A DNA stretch of 64,000 nucleotides from Pseudomonas sp. RIT409 (GTDB lineage: Bacteria; Pseudomonadota; Gammaproteobacteria; Pseudomonadales; Pseudomonadaceae). Under the pieces are notes generated by a model. It worked only from the letters and a program-made list of their open reading frames with translations. It was not told where the DNA came from and did no database searches. Positions 20,962-30,400 of this stretch are shown one piece after another. The stretch covers positions 1 through 64,000 of the forward strand of contig NZ_QARE02000006.1 in NCBI RefSeq assembly GCF_003052515.2. Direction: 5' to 3'. Position numbers and translations under genes: made by a program. Within the stretch, counting starts at the first letter, position 1; every line of letters starts with the position of its first letter.

Positions 20962-21918
20962 TCAGATCCCCAGTGCTGCGCGCAGCTTCTGGAAACCGCT
21001 CATGGGTGGTTGCGGGCGAAGCGCAGGTTCGAGTTCTCGCACGATGCGGGCACCGATGGCCTCGAAACTGAACTGAGACACTGCCAGATTGCGCCCGTTG
21101 ACCGCAATACGCGCGGCCAGATCCTGATCCTGGCGCAACATGGCGAGTTTCGCCTGCAACTGCGGAATATCACGGTAGAACACCACATTGTCCATGTCCT
21201 GCAGACCCAATGCGCGATTCTCCGCCTCTCCTTGATCATAGGCAAACAGAACGCAGCCACAGGCCATCGCTTCGAAATTCTTGATCATGTATTCGCCCAT
21301 GCCGACATCGGCGCTGACGAAGAAACGGATACGGTTCAGTGTGTTGCAGTATTCCTCGCCGGACTTGGTCCGGGTGACCACCAGGTTCTCGACCTGCCCT
21401 AATTCGTCGAGCAACGCCTTGCGGCCGCTGTATGCCACGCTGTTGGTGCTGCCGACGAATGCCAGCTCGATATCCCGCTCGCGCCGCTGATCGCTGAGCA
21501 ACGTCTGGTCGTACCCCTTGGGCACGAACACGGCGTCGAATCCTTCACTGCGCAGGCGGTCACTGACCACGAAACCCGAACTGAGCACGCGCACCCACGG
21601 CATCTTGCGGTAATGGGCGCTGAACTGGCCGGTGTATTTGCAAGGGATGTAGTTCTGGTAGGCGTCGTGTTCGAGGATCACCAGGTTGGGCACCGTGCGG
21701 ATGAAGCTCGCCTGACGAATTTCCTGCTTGAACCGCAGAAAGAATACGATGCGGTCGTACTTCGAAACATCGACATGCTGTCGGAAATAGCGGCGCAAGT
21801 GGCGCTGCTCGTCGGAGGTCAGCCAACGCAGGTCGCATTCGCAGTGTGCTGCAACGCCCTCATAGAGGCGGTCCAGAATGGCGCGCTGCTCCTTCTGGAC
21901 AAGAAATAGAACCTTCAT
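20962..21918 (-). CDS. ssg: cell-surface sugar glycosyltransferase Ssg
   Basis: A 318-residue GT-B type glycosyltransferase starting MKVLFLVQKEQRAILDR. The C-terminal half has the usual EAMACGCVLFAYDQGEAEN nucleotide-sugar block. Position between wapR and the PIG-L deacetylase matches PA5001 (ssg), which affects LPS/exopolysaccharide and phage sensitivity in pseudomonads. Neighbouring gaps (130 bp to wapR, 70 bp to dnpA) are wider than elsewhere in the operon, so separate promoters are possible. Confidence 0.75.
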   Translation of the reverse strand: MKVLFLVQKEQRAILDRLYEGVAAHCECDLRWLTSDEQRHLRRYFRQHVDVSKYDRIVFFLRFKQEIRQASFIRTVPNLVILEHDAYQNYIPCKYTGQFSAHYRKMPWVRVLSSGFVVSDRLRSEGFDAVFVPKGYDQTLLSDQRRERDIELAFVGSTNSVAYSGRKALLDELGQVENLVVTRTKSGEEYCNTLNRIRFFVSADVGMGEYMIKNFEAMACGCVLFAYDQGEAENRALGLQDMDNVVFYRDIPQLQAKLAMLRQDQDLAARIAVNGRNLAVSQFSFEAIGARIVRELEPALRPQPPMSGFQKLRAALGI

Positions 21919-21988
21919 CGGCTTCCTTACAATACCGGATCACTCACAGCCCGGCCCGCTCACATCCTTAAACGGACTTCGAGGGCCA

Positions 21989-23398
21989 TCAGAGCTCTCT
22001 GCGCCAGAACAGCTCGTGTCGACGCACGGCCTTTCTGAAAAATTCGTTTTCACCCTCGGCAGGCCACCGTCGACTTGCCAAGCGCTGTTGCAGCCATCGT
22101 CGCACACGACGCTTGAGCGGCGGAGGGGGCAGCAGGTCATGCATCATACCCAAGGCCATGGCCTTGTCTCGCTGTTGTTCTTCACCAAGCTCGATACTGT
22201 AAGGTACCAGCGGTTGGGATGCATCAAACACAGGTGGCAATGAGACACCTGTCTTTGCATCACCCATCGGCCAGCGATCGTTATCGTGAAGATGGTTGGC
22301 ATACCCCAGCACCACACTCGGCTGCCAGGCAAGCCCGTCCAGCGCTTCGAGCACGGCGGCCTGGGAGCAGACGTGGTCGGGATGGGGGTCGATCGTCGCG
22401 TGCGGCATGACCAAGACCTGAGGTTTGGCATGGAGGATGACCGCCCGCAGATCTGCGATCAGGTTGTGCCAGGTCGGCGCTCCGTCTACGTCGCCAGGAA
22501 GCGGCATCGTATTGAACTGCCGGAACACTCGCGTATCGGCCAAGTCGGCTTCGCGAGAGGCAATCGGCTGATCGGGGGCGGCCTGCATCGCCGGGAGCTG
22601 AAGGCAGAAATAGCCCAGTTGCACACACCGTGACTCGGGCACACCCGCCCAACGTGGAACGACGATACTGTCCCAGGCGCGCAAGCGACCTTTGGTCCTG
22701 GCGGCTTCGGCAGGGCTCATGCCCATGCGCTGGTAATGCTCGGCTTCAATTTCGCCCGCCGTCAGCGTCACGATCCAGCTTTCGTCTGCCTCGCTGTACA
22801 GCCCGAAGGCGGCCAGCTCCGCGTCGTCGGCGTGCGGGGCGATGACCATCACCCGCTGCCGACGTGCATCGTCCTGCCGGAAGGCCCACAACCGCGGCTG
22901 ACCTTCGATGCTGCAATAACGCCCACGCACACGAAGCGAGCCCTCGTTCAGTGCGGCGTGAAACCCGGTCAGGTTCAGGTAGCGCAGGCCATCAACCCCA
23001 CGTTCGAAGGCTTGGCGGTCGTGCAACGGGCCGGCACTCAACTCGATGCAGGGATCCAGAAAACATCCCAGCCAGGAGCGTTTTATCGACAGCGCCAGGA
23101 CCACCGTGTCATCGCCCGTCAAGACGCGCGAGTGATCGCATGCGAGGACATCGCCCTGCAACGCGACGCCTGCCAGCTCATGCCCTGTCGGGAATTGATA
23201 TTGGTAGTCGTCACGCGGCGAATAGAACAGGTGATCGGAGAACCAGGCCTCGTGAGCGACCCACCCCAGCACCGCCAGGATGAACGGCAGCCACCAGGCA
23301 ATCAGCAGCCCCACGAGGATCAGCACCACCAGCGCGACCAGCAACGCCATCCGTTTGTTGCGACGATGGCGTTTGAGCAGTTCCTGTTTGCGACTCAA
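21989..23398 (-). CDS. dnpA: PIG-L family de-N-acetylase (DnpA-like)
   Basis: About 469 residues. One N-terminal membrane anchor (MALLVALVVLILVGLLIAWWLPFILAVLG region) precedes a PIG-L deacetylase domain with the zinc motifs APHADDAEL and HPDHV. In P. aeruginosa the orthologue PA5002 (dnpA) is linked to antibiotic persistence and acts on a cell-surface sugar. Start is taken as TTG 23398, overlapping the mig-14 stop as TTGA. Another TTG at 23428 and ATG 23350 are possible. The conserved basic stretch SRKQELLKRHRRNKR argues for an upstream start. Confidence 0.78.
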   Translation of the reverse strand: MSRKQELLKRHRRNKRMALLVALVVLILVGLLIAWWLPFILAVLGWVAHEAWFSDHLFYSPRDDYQYQFPTGHELAGVALQGDVLACDHSRVLTGDDTVVLALSIKRSWLGCFLDPCIELSAGPLHDRQAFERGVDGLRYLNLTGFHAALNEGSLRVRGRYCSIEGQPRLWAFRQDDARRQRVMVIAPHADDAELAAFGLYSEADESWIVTLTAGEIEAEHYQRMGMSPAEAARTKGRLRAWDSIVVPRWAGVPESRCVQLGYFCLQLPAMQAAPDQPIASREADLADTRVFRQFNTMPLPGDVDGAPTWHNLIADLRAVILHAKPQVLVMPHATIDPHPDHVCSQAAVLEALDGLAWQPSVVLGYANHLHDNDRWPMGDAKTGVSLPPVFDASQPLVPYSIELGEEQQRDKAMALGMMHDLLPPPPLKRRVRRWLQQRLASRRWPAEGENEFFRKAVRRHELFWRREL

Positions 23399-24291
23399 CT
23401 GTGAAATACCGGCACGGGGTTGCACCAACGATCCTTGTATTCACGATCGGCGCGACCAAACGAAAAACGCAGCGCTTTGCCACGAGCCCGTGCATCCTCC
23501 CAGGCACTCTGGGTATTGAGGAAACTCAACACACTGCCGGGGCTGAAATCACGGGTTTCGGGGTCGACGCCACCATTGATGTATTCGACGCTGATCCACT
23601 CGCACGCTTCCACGCGGTACACCAGTTGAATGGCGATCGGCGCGTCGTTCAGGAACACCACCGAACCGATCAGCAACTCGCGGAGCAACTCGATGACGTC
23701 TGCCATACGTTCGGCACCGGTTGCCGCGAAGCCCCAACGGCGCTGGAACAACTCGCAGTACATGCGCGCGATGTCGGCACTGCTGAAGTCGGTGATGGGA
23801 CGCACCACGCCGCCCGCCTCTTCCAGCAAACGCAATTCGCGTCGCTGGTTGTAGCGAAACTTCTTGGACAGGTCCTCGGGGGCCCGGGCCATGGCAAGGG
23901 CTTCGGCCTGCGGCTTGAGCGTGGCGATACGGCCCTGATTGAGCTCCGATAGGTAGCGAGCCTGATGACGTAAAGGCACTTGAGCATCCGAGGCAGCCGG
24001 CAGGATCAGCTCGGCATTGCCCAGATCGAACAGGCCCTTTTTGCCGTTTTTCTTCAATACGTCCTTGGACAGCGCCAACGAGCGCCCCCAGGTCGGGATC
24101 GCGGCTTTCAATTCGCCGTCGCGCTCCCAACCCAAGTAGCGCACAGGAAGCCCGGCCAGTGTTGCAAGCCGCTCGACCACCATGGGGTACGTGGCGACGC
24201 TGCCCCCGTAACGCTGCCAGACTTGCTCGTACGCCGAGGCGTCGATCACCGTCCAGCCACGTTCGCGCCAGGCTTGAAAGTGATTGAGCAT
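23395..24291 (-). CDS. mig-14: Mig-14 family antimicrobial-peptide resistance protein
   Basis: A 298-residue protein with the two-part GNAT/FemAB-like pattern of Mig-14 (KKFRYNQRRELRLLEEAGG; FLNDAPIAIQLVYRVE; FSPGSVLSFLNTQSAWEDA; FGRADREYKDRWCNPVPVF). In Salmonella and P. aeruginosa (PA5003) it supports survival against polymyxin and host peptides, probably by altering the inner membrane or LPS. It overlaps both neighbours (TGATG with wapH, TTGA with dnpA), so it is co-translated with core-sugar genes. Confidence 0.85.
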   Translation of the reverse strand: MLNHFQAWRERGWTVIDASAYEQVWQRYGGSVATYPMVVERLATLAGLPVRYLGWERDGELKAAIPTWGRSLALSKDVLKKNGKKGLFDLGNAELILPAASDAQVPLRHQARYLSELNQGRIATLKPQAEALAMARAPEDLSKKFRYNQRRELRLLEEAGGVVRPITDFSSADIARMYCELFQRRWGFAATGAERMADVIELLRELLIGSVVFLNDAPIAIQLVYRVEACEWISVEYINGGVDPETRDFSPGSVLSFLNTQSAWEDARARGKALRFSFGRADREYKDRWCNPVPVFHS

Positions 24292-25421
24292 CAGGACTCC
24301 GTCGTCAGGTCGGTGACTTGCGGCAAGCGCCAGAAGACACTGCGCACAGACTCGTCGGAGAAGCGCTCGCGCACGCGTTTCAGCATCACGTCAGCGCAGG
24401 ACTGACGCTGCTCGGCGTCGAGCCGCGAGAGGTGAACCAGGCCTTGGGCCAAATGCTCGGCATCACCGAGCGGAAACAGGATTCCCACGCCCTCGACGAC
24501 CTCTTTGGCGCCCCCCGCGGCCGTGGCGATGACCGGAACGCCAGCGACCATTGCCTCCAGCAATACCATGCCGAAAGGCTCATGATCGGAACTCAGGGCA
24601 AAGGCGTCGAATGCCTTGAAGTAGCGGCTGGCCTGAGGTACCTGGCCCAGCAGCATGACGTGCTGAGCCACACCCAGTTCCATCGCCAGCGCCTTCAGGT
24701 CCTGTTCCAGACGCCCCTTGCCCAGAATCACCAACTCGCTGCGCGCAGGGAGATGGGGATGCGCCTGTGCGAAACCGCGCAGCAACGTGGCTTGGTCCTT
24801 ATCGGGATGCAGCCGACCGACATTGCCGACGATCCAGGCGTCCTGTGGCAGACGAAGGGCTTCGCGGGCCTGCTCACGCGTCAGTTGAGTCTGCGAGAGA
24901 GCATCGACATCGATGCGGTTGTACAGCGTCTGGATCCGCCCGGTCGGCCAGTTCGGCAGGCAGTTGCGCATGTCGTCTCGCACGGCATCGGACACCCCCA
25001 GCAAGCTCAGGCGGGCGCGAAACAGCTGCGCAAACAGCTTGCGGCTGCGACGCTGATAGTCGCCAAAAGCGTGGTGAACGCCAATCACGGGCAAACGAGT
25101 GGCCAGCAAGGCAATGTAGATGGGCTTGAAACGGTGCGCGATGCAGAACGTGAAAGAGCGGGAGGCAGCGATTTTGCGAAGGTCTCGAATGGCGCCCAGC
25201 TTGAGGCCGCGAACGGCCTTTGAGCTGTATTCCATGAACAGCACTTCGTCAGAAGCACAGCCCGCAGCGACATCGGGGTCCGCCGCACCGGTCAGGAATA
25301 CCGTGGTAACCCGATATCCCTTGCCGGCGAACAGGCTGGCGTATTGACGTGCACAGTCGAGAAACGGCCCGTCATAGCCGTGGCAGAACTGCAATACATG
25401 CCGCTCAGCCGAGCGTGTCAT
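24291..25421 (-). CDS. wapH: GT4 glycosyltransferase, LPS outer core (WapH-like)
   Basis: A 376-residue GT-B enzyme. The donor-binding C-terminal domain is clear: VGNVGRLHPDKDQATLLRGF and SSDHEPFGMVLLEAMVAGVPVIATAAGG. PA5004/WapH in this position adds an outer-core glucose in P. aeruginosa; the exact linkage here is inferred. Its first 17 bp overlap the end of the carbamoyltransferase gene. Confidence 0.8.
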   Translation of the reverse strand: MTRSAERHVLQFCHGYDGPFLDCARQYASLFAGKGYRVTTVFLTGAADPDVAAGCASDEVLFMEYSSKAVRGLKLGAIRDLRKIAASRSFTFCIAHRFKPIYIALLATRLPVIGVHHAFGDYQRRSRKLFAQLFRARLSLLGVSDAVRDDMRNCLPNWPTGRIQTLYNRIDVDALSQTQLTREQAREALRLPQDAWIVGNVGRLHPDKDQATLLRGFAQAHPHLPARSELVILGKGRLEQDLKALAMELGVAQHVMLLGQVPQASRYFKAFDAFALSSDHEPFGMVLLEAMVAGVPVIATAAGGAKEVVEGVGILFPLGDAEHLAQGLVHLSRLDAEQRQSCADVMLKRVRERFSDESVRSVFWRLPQVTDLTTES

Positions 25422-27162
25422 AAGCGTCCGCGCCGTCTTTTACCACCAGGATGTCTTCCATGATCAGGTACTGCAGGTCCGAGCCAAAGAACATGTTCAG
25501 GGCGTCGGTGGGCGAGCAGATCATTGGTTCGCCGCGACGGTTGAGCGAGGTGTTCAGCGAAACGCCGTTGCCCGTCAGGTTTTCCAGCGCCTTCATCATG
25601 TCGTAGTAACGCGGGTTGTATTCGCGCTTGAGGACTTGGGCGCGGGAAGTGCCGTCTTCGTGGACAACCTCCGGCACACGGGTTTTCCACTCTTCGGCCA
25701 CTTCGAAAGTGAAGGTCATGAAGGGGGCCGGATGATCGATCTTGATCATCTGAGACGCAACGGTGTCGAGCATGGATGGGCAGAACGGCCTCCAGCGCTC
25801 GCGGAACTTGATCTGGTGGTTGATACGGTCGGCCACGCCCTTCACGCTCGGGCAGCCGATGATCGAACGACCGCCCAGCGCGCGCGGGCCGAACTCCATA
25901 CGCCCCTGGAACCAGGCAACAGGATTGCCATCGACCATGATTTTGGCGATCTGCTCCGGCATGTTCTCCAGCTTGCGCCATTTTGGCTGACTGGGGTGAC
26001 GGGCGCAGGCCGCGATCACGTCTTCGTTGCTGTACGAAGGGCCTAGGTAGACGTGTTCCATCTTCTCCACCGGAACGCCCCGCTGATGCGAAACGTAAGC
26101 CGCCGCGCCCACTGCCGTACCGGCGTCGCCGGAAGCGGGTTGAACGAACAGCTCCTTGACTTCAGGGCGGGCGATGATTTTCTGGTTCAGCTTGACGTTC
26201 AGCGCACAGCCGCCGGCGAAGGCGATCTTGCCGGTCTCCTTGAGGATGTCGCCCAGGTAGTGATCCATCATCTGCAGCGCCAGCTTCTCGAACAGCGCCT
26301 GCATGCTTGCCGCGTAGTGGATGTAAGGCTCGTCGGCGATGTCGCCTTCGCGCTTCGGACCCAGCCACTCGATCAGCTTCGGCGAGAAATAGAAGCCTTT
26401 GCCCTTCTCTTTATAGCGGCGCAGGCCGATGACGTTGGCGTATTCGGTGTTGATCACCAGCTCGCCGTTTTCGAAGCTGGCCAGCCGCGAGAAGTCATAT
26501 TTGCTGGCATCGCCATACGGCGCCATGCCCATGACCTTGAACTCGCCGTCGAGCATTTCAAAGCCGAGGAATTCGGTGATAGCACCGTACAGGCCGCCCA
26601 GGGAGTCCGGATCGTAGAATTCCTTGATCTTGTGGATCTTGCCGTTTTCGCCGTAGCCAAAAAACGTGGTGGCGTACTCGCCCTTGCCGTCGATACCGAG
26701 GATCGCGGTCTTCTCTTTGAAGCCCGAGCAGTGGTAGGCGCTGGAAGCGTGAGCCAGATGGTGCTCGACCGGCTCGATCTTGACCTTTTTCGGATCGAAA
26801 CCCAGTTGTTCGAGGCACCACACGATCTTGTTACGGTAGCGCTTGTAGCGGCGGTTACCCATCAGGATCGCGTCGAGGGCGCGATCCGGCGCGTACCAGT
26901 AGCGCTTGGCGTAGTGCCAGCGCGCCTCGCCAAACAGGCTGATCGGGGCGAACGGAATGGCCACGACGTCAACATCGGATGGCTTGATGCCCGCCTGCTC
27001 GAGGCAGAACTTCGCAGATTCGTACGGCATGCGGTTCTTTGCGTGCTTGTCGCGCACGAAGCGCTCTTCTTCGGCCGCCGCGACCAGCTTGCCGTCGATG
27101 TACAGGGCCGCGGAAGGATCATGGCTAAGGGCGCCGGACAGGCCAAGGATCGTCAATGCCAC
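25405..27162 (-). CDS. wapO: LPS core O-carbamoyltransferase (NodU/CmcH family)
   Basis: A 585-residue carbamoyltransferase. The N-terminal ASKHA/TsaD-like part (LGLSGALSHDPSAAL; EPVEHHLAHASSAYHCSG) activates carbamoyl phosphate. The C-terminal part (MEFGPRALGGRSIIGCP; LNTSLNRRGEPM) is NodU type. In Pseudomonas it carbamoylates a core heptose. The start is GTG 27162 (GTG GCA TTG). It heads the minus-strand operon into wapH, mig-14 and dnpA, with a TATAAT box upstream. The symbol follows P. aeruginosa usage and is tentative. Confidence 0.82.
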   Translation of the reverse strand: MALTILGLSGALSHDPSAALYIDGKLVAAAEEERFVRDKHAKNRMPYESAKFCLEQAGIKPSDVDVVAIPFAPISLFGEARWHYAKRYWYAPDRALDAILMGNRRYKRYRNKIVWCLEQLGFDPKKVKIEPVEHHLAHASSAYHCSGFKEKTAILGIDGKGEYATTFFGYGENGKIHKIKEFYDPDSLGGLYGAITEFLGFEMLDGEFKVMGMAPYGDASKYDFSRLASFENGELVINTEYANVIGLRRYKEKGKGFYFSPKLIEWLGPKREGDIADEPYIHYAASMQALFEKLALQMMDHYLGDILKETGKIAFAGGCALNVKLNQKIIARPEVKELFVQPASGDAGTAVGAAAYVSHQRGVPVEKMEHVYLGPSYSNEDVIAACARHPSQPKWRKLENMPEQIAKIMVDGNPVAWFQGRMEFGPRALGGRSIIGCPSVKGVADRINHQIKFRERWRPFCPSMLDTVASQMIKIDHPAPFMTFTFEVAEEWKTRVPEVVHEDGTSRAQVLKREYNPRYYDMMKALENLTGNGVSLNTSLNRRGEPMICSPTDALNMFFGSDLQYLIMEDILVVKDGADAYDTLG

Positions 27163-27497
27163 TAGGGTCTAGCCTCTCAAGTCTGCAACAGGCGTCGTAC
27201 GCCTGATCAATAAGGTGCGCCTGGCGCGAATGTGCGGCGGGCAGCTAAAGGGCGGGATTATAGCGTAATGAAGTGAGATATGGCGCGGGCTGAACAAAAC
27301 CGTCCCGCGCGCCATTTACCGCCCCGTCCCGCTCGATTCGAAACCCGCTGACCGCTCCCCCCTGACCGAAATGTGCTGCGTTAACTATGTATCGCGCCTC
27401 TGTGAGCGAACCGTGATTGATTAGGCCAATGAATCACGCGGGACTCCCCGCCATTGCCGCCCTCAGATCAATAGGGCTTATCAAGGAAGACAATCAC
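27163..27497. other. 335 bp divergent intergenic region upstream of the giant toxin
   Basis: Besides the minus-strand TATAAT, it holds a GC-rich inverted repeat (GGCGCGGG near 27282, CCCGCGCGCC near 27304) and GTGATT...AATCAC arms at about 27413-27435. I see no hrp box (GGAACC-N15/16-CCAC) and no convincing plus-strand sigma-70 promoter for the toxin. Confidence 0.5.
27257..27262 (-). promoter_or_regulatory. candidate -10 box of the carbamoyltransferase-wapH-mig14-dnpA operon
   Basis: A perfect TATAAT (minus strand, context CGCTATAATCCCGC) lies about 95 bp before the GTG start. No good -35 is found at 16-18 bp, so it may be activator dependent. Confidence 0.45.
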
Positions 27498-30400
27498 ATG
27501 CATCGCATCACCCCAGCCCCCTCCTCGCCCGAGGCTACCCACCGCCAGGCTACCGAGGCGCTGCAACGCCTGAGCCAGTCGGATAGCGCGTTGTCAGCTG
27601 AACTGGCGCAACTCCCAACGATTACGCAGACCTTGGTCGATGCACTGAACAGCAACGACGCGCCGCTGATCGAGCAAGAAACCGCTGACTTTCTGCAACG
27701 ACTGGACACGTGGTGGAACGCCCCGAGCCACTCTGGCCTGCGTCGTCGCCAACTGTTCACCGACCATCTGGAAAGCGCTTTGCGTGACGAGGTCATCCTC
27801 AAATGCCATGAAGGACGTCTGACGCCTAGCGCTGCCGAATCCCTCACCACGCCCGCCCCCCAGCAAAACGAGGCCACCCGCGAACAGCCGCAAGCCTGTT
27901 CGCTTCATGTGCGGCTTGACGAGCGAACCACCGTTGAGATCAGAGGCGCATTGGTGATGAGCCATCCGACCGGCTCAACGCTACTCGCCTTGCCTGGCAT
28001 CGGCCTGAGTGAATTCCCAACCCTGACAGCGCTGCTGAAGACGCTGGTTGAGTGGCTTAACGACGAGACATTGCGGCGGGTGCTCTTGATCAACGCCGAT
28101 CAGCGCCATCAAGCGTCCGTTTTCAGCGTAGCCGACGATCAGGATCTGTTTTTGAGCCCCTTCGGCCAGCGCGACGTTGTGCTCCACGTCATCACCGGCG
28201 CGCCTTACCGGTTTGCGTTGCAGCGTCAGCTCGAGAAACAGCGTGAGGACATCATTTACGCATGCGGCGACGGCCGACGCACAAATCCGGACCGTCACGC
28301 AGAACGCATCACCGCCGCCATGCGCATGCCCGGCCTGTTCGGTCCTGCATCAATGCTGCAACAACGCGAACGGTTGTTGGCCGAAAGCGCATTGCGCGCA
28401 AAGCTTCCGCACTGGGTCAAAATGGCTCCGGCCGCTGACCTGCAAACTTACGTGGGACATCTCAAGCGCTATGACCAGGCCCGCGACGCGCTGTCTAGCG
28501 CCCTGAACGGAGCAACCTCGGCCCAAGACTTTGCGCAGATCAGCCTGCGCACCCGACTCGCGAACGACTTGGGTTATGACCTGGATCCCGCAACGATTTC
28601 TGTCAGCACTCAGCGCTTACTGCCTGTCACAGGGGAGCCCTACACCGTCACCCGCTCGCTGCCGGAACTGGCGCTGCACGGTCTTCACCCAAACGATGAG
28701 CAGGAAGACTCGGCGTTTTTGACGCACACCACCCTGCGTCTTAATGACGCCCCGATTGGGAGCCACCATGCCGCACTGACGCCCGCCTACCTCGCCCGAA
28801 TCATTGACGAGCTGCAACTGCGCATCCACTTTGCCGACCACCAGCGAACGGCGTACGCCAAACCCGGTCATCAGAAGCTCATGCGCGACGTGCTGCACTT
28901 GCAGATCGTGGAGTCCGCGATGGCCGGCAAAATGCAGGGGCACATCAGCGCAACCGATCTCGCCCTCATCGAAACCATCGGCACGACCTCCGACCTCAAC
29001 GGAACAGGTTTGTGTGTACAGCAACTGAACCTCGATGAAAGCGCCACCCTAGGACGAATCCTGCTGTTCAGAAAGCAGGCCACGCAGAACGAACAGGGCC
29101 GTCTGGTCATGTTCACGGCAGACGCGCCGGGTGATCGCCGCGTTTACAGCTTCGCCAGCGAGACTCAGTTGCTGGAAGAGTTGGTCGGTTGGTCCGCACG
29201 CCCGCAGATGCGTGAATACCTGCTCAGCCAGTTGCCCGCCGAGCTGCGTCCTGGCATCCAGGCATCACTTGACGCCCTCGCCCTTAAACCGATGCCGGAG
29301 CCGCAGTTCCTTCGCCTGACTGGCCTGGCAAATTACGAGACGGCGCTGAGCACCCTCGTGACGCAGACCATCGAGACGAACCTGTCTGACCTGTGCACTC
29401 GCACACCGGATTGGTACGTGAACGCGACGGCCGCCCAACGTCAGCAATTGGTTGCCCTTGAGGACGCCGCAGCTGGCGCGATTCGCAACTATGCCGCCAA
29501 ACCGCACACTCAGGTTCAGGCGTTCGAGGACTACGTTCGGCAGCGAGCCAGCGAGAAAATCAGTCAGTTGCTGAATGTTCCGGTCGGCACCGTCGACCCG
29601 GACAGCGTCATCATCCACTCAGAGCGGGAAACCCTGAGCTACACCCGCATGATTCGCAACGGTTACGACGACAGCATCGGCTTTATCAACCCGTCGGCTG
29701 ACACCATGGCGACGTTCAGCGGACCGGAAGGCGTCGACCTGAGCCCACTGACACCCGCCCGCGTTGCAGGGTCGGTGCGTGGTAAATGGCTGGCCGATGA
29801 CTATGCGGCGCTGGTACAACGCTCGCTGCTCGACCCGCAAAGTGCCGGGTATGACTACCGACGCCGAACCAGCACGGCGATCACCCGCTTGCAGATGCAA
29901 AGCGCTGCACTGCGCAGCTACCTCAAGGGGCACATCGACGCTGAGCAGTACCAGTGGCTCGACGCAATCATCTGCAAGGTTCAGCGCAGTGATGCCGACA
30001 CGCGCACGCGCTTCCCGGTGTACCCGCTGCAGATACACATCGATAAGCCATTCATTGCGTCACGCCTGCACCTGCTCGATCAGTTGGTCATCCCCGACAC
30101 TCACCTGATTCACGTCGAAACCATCCAGGGCTGTTACGTCCTGCTGCCTACCGGCACCCGCCACTCGGCATTGCTGTACACGCCCGAGACGCCTGACGGC
30201 ATCGAATTTCGTCTGTTCAGTTCCTTCGTCGAGTCGCTCGAGCAGCCCGGCATGATCGACTACTACAAAGACCGCTGCAGGATCGGCATCCGTCGAGTCA
30301 TGTCGTTTTTCCTCAACGACATGAAAAAAGGCAACGCACACAAAGCGCCCTTCGTACCAAAAAACCCGATCTCGGACTTCGCTCAGACGTGTTTCAACCG

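Noticed and set aside
27413..27445. Possible hrp box before the giant toxin (GAACC...CCA)
   Set aside because: Spacer is 13 rather than 15-16 and the CCAC half is incomplete; type III control is unsupported.
27417..27497. N-terminal extension of the giant toxin to 27417
   Set aside because: Non-ATG first codon without a ribosome site, whereas ATG 27498 has a good one.
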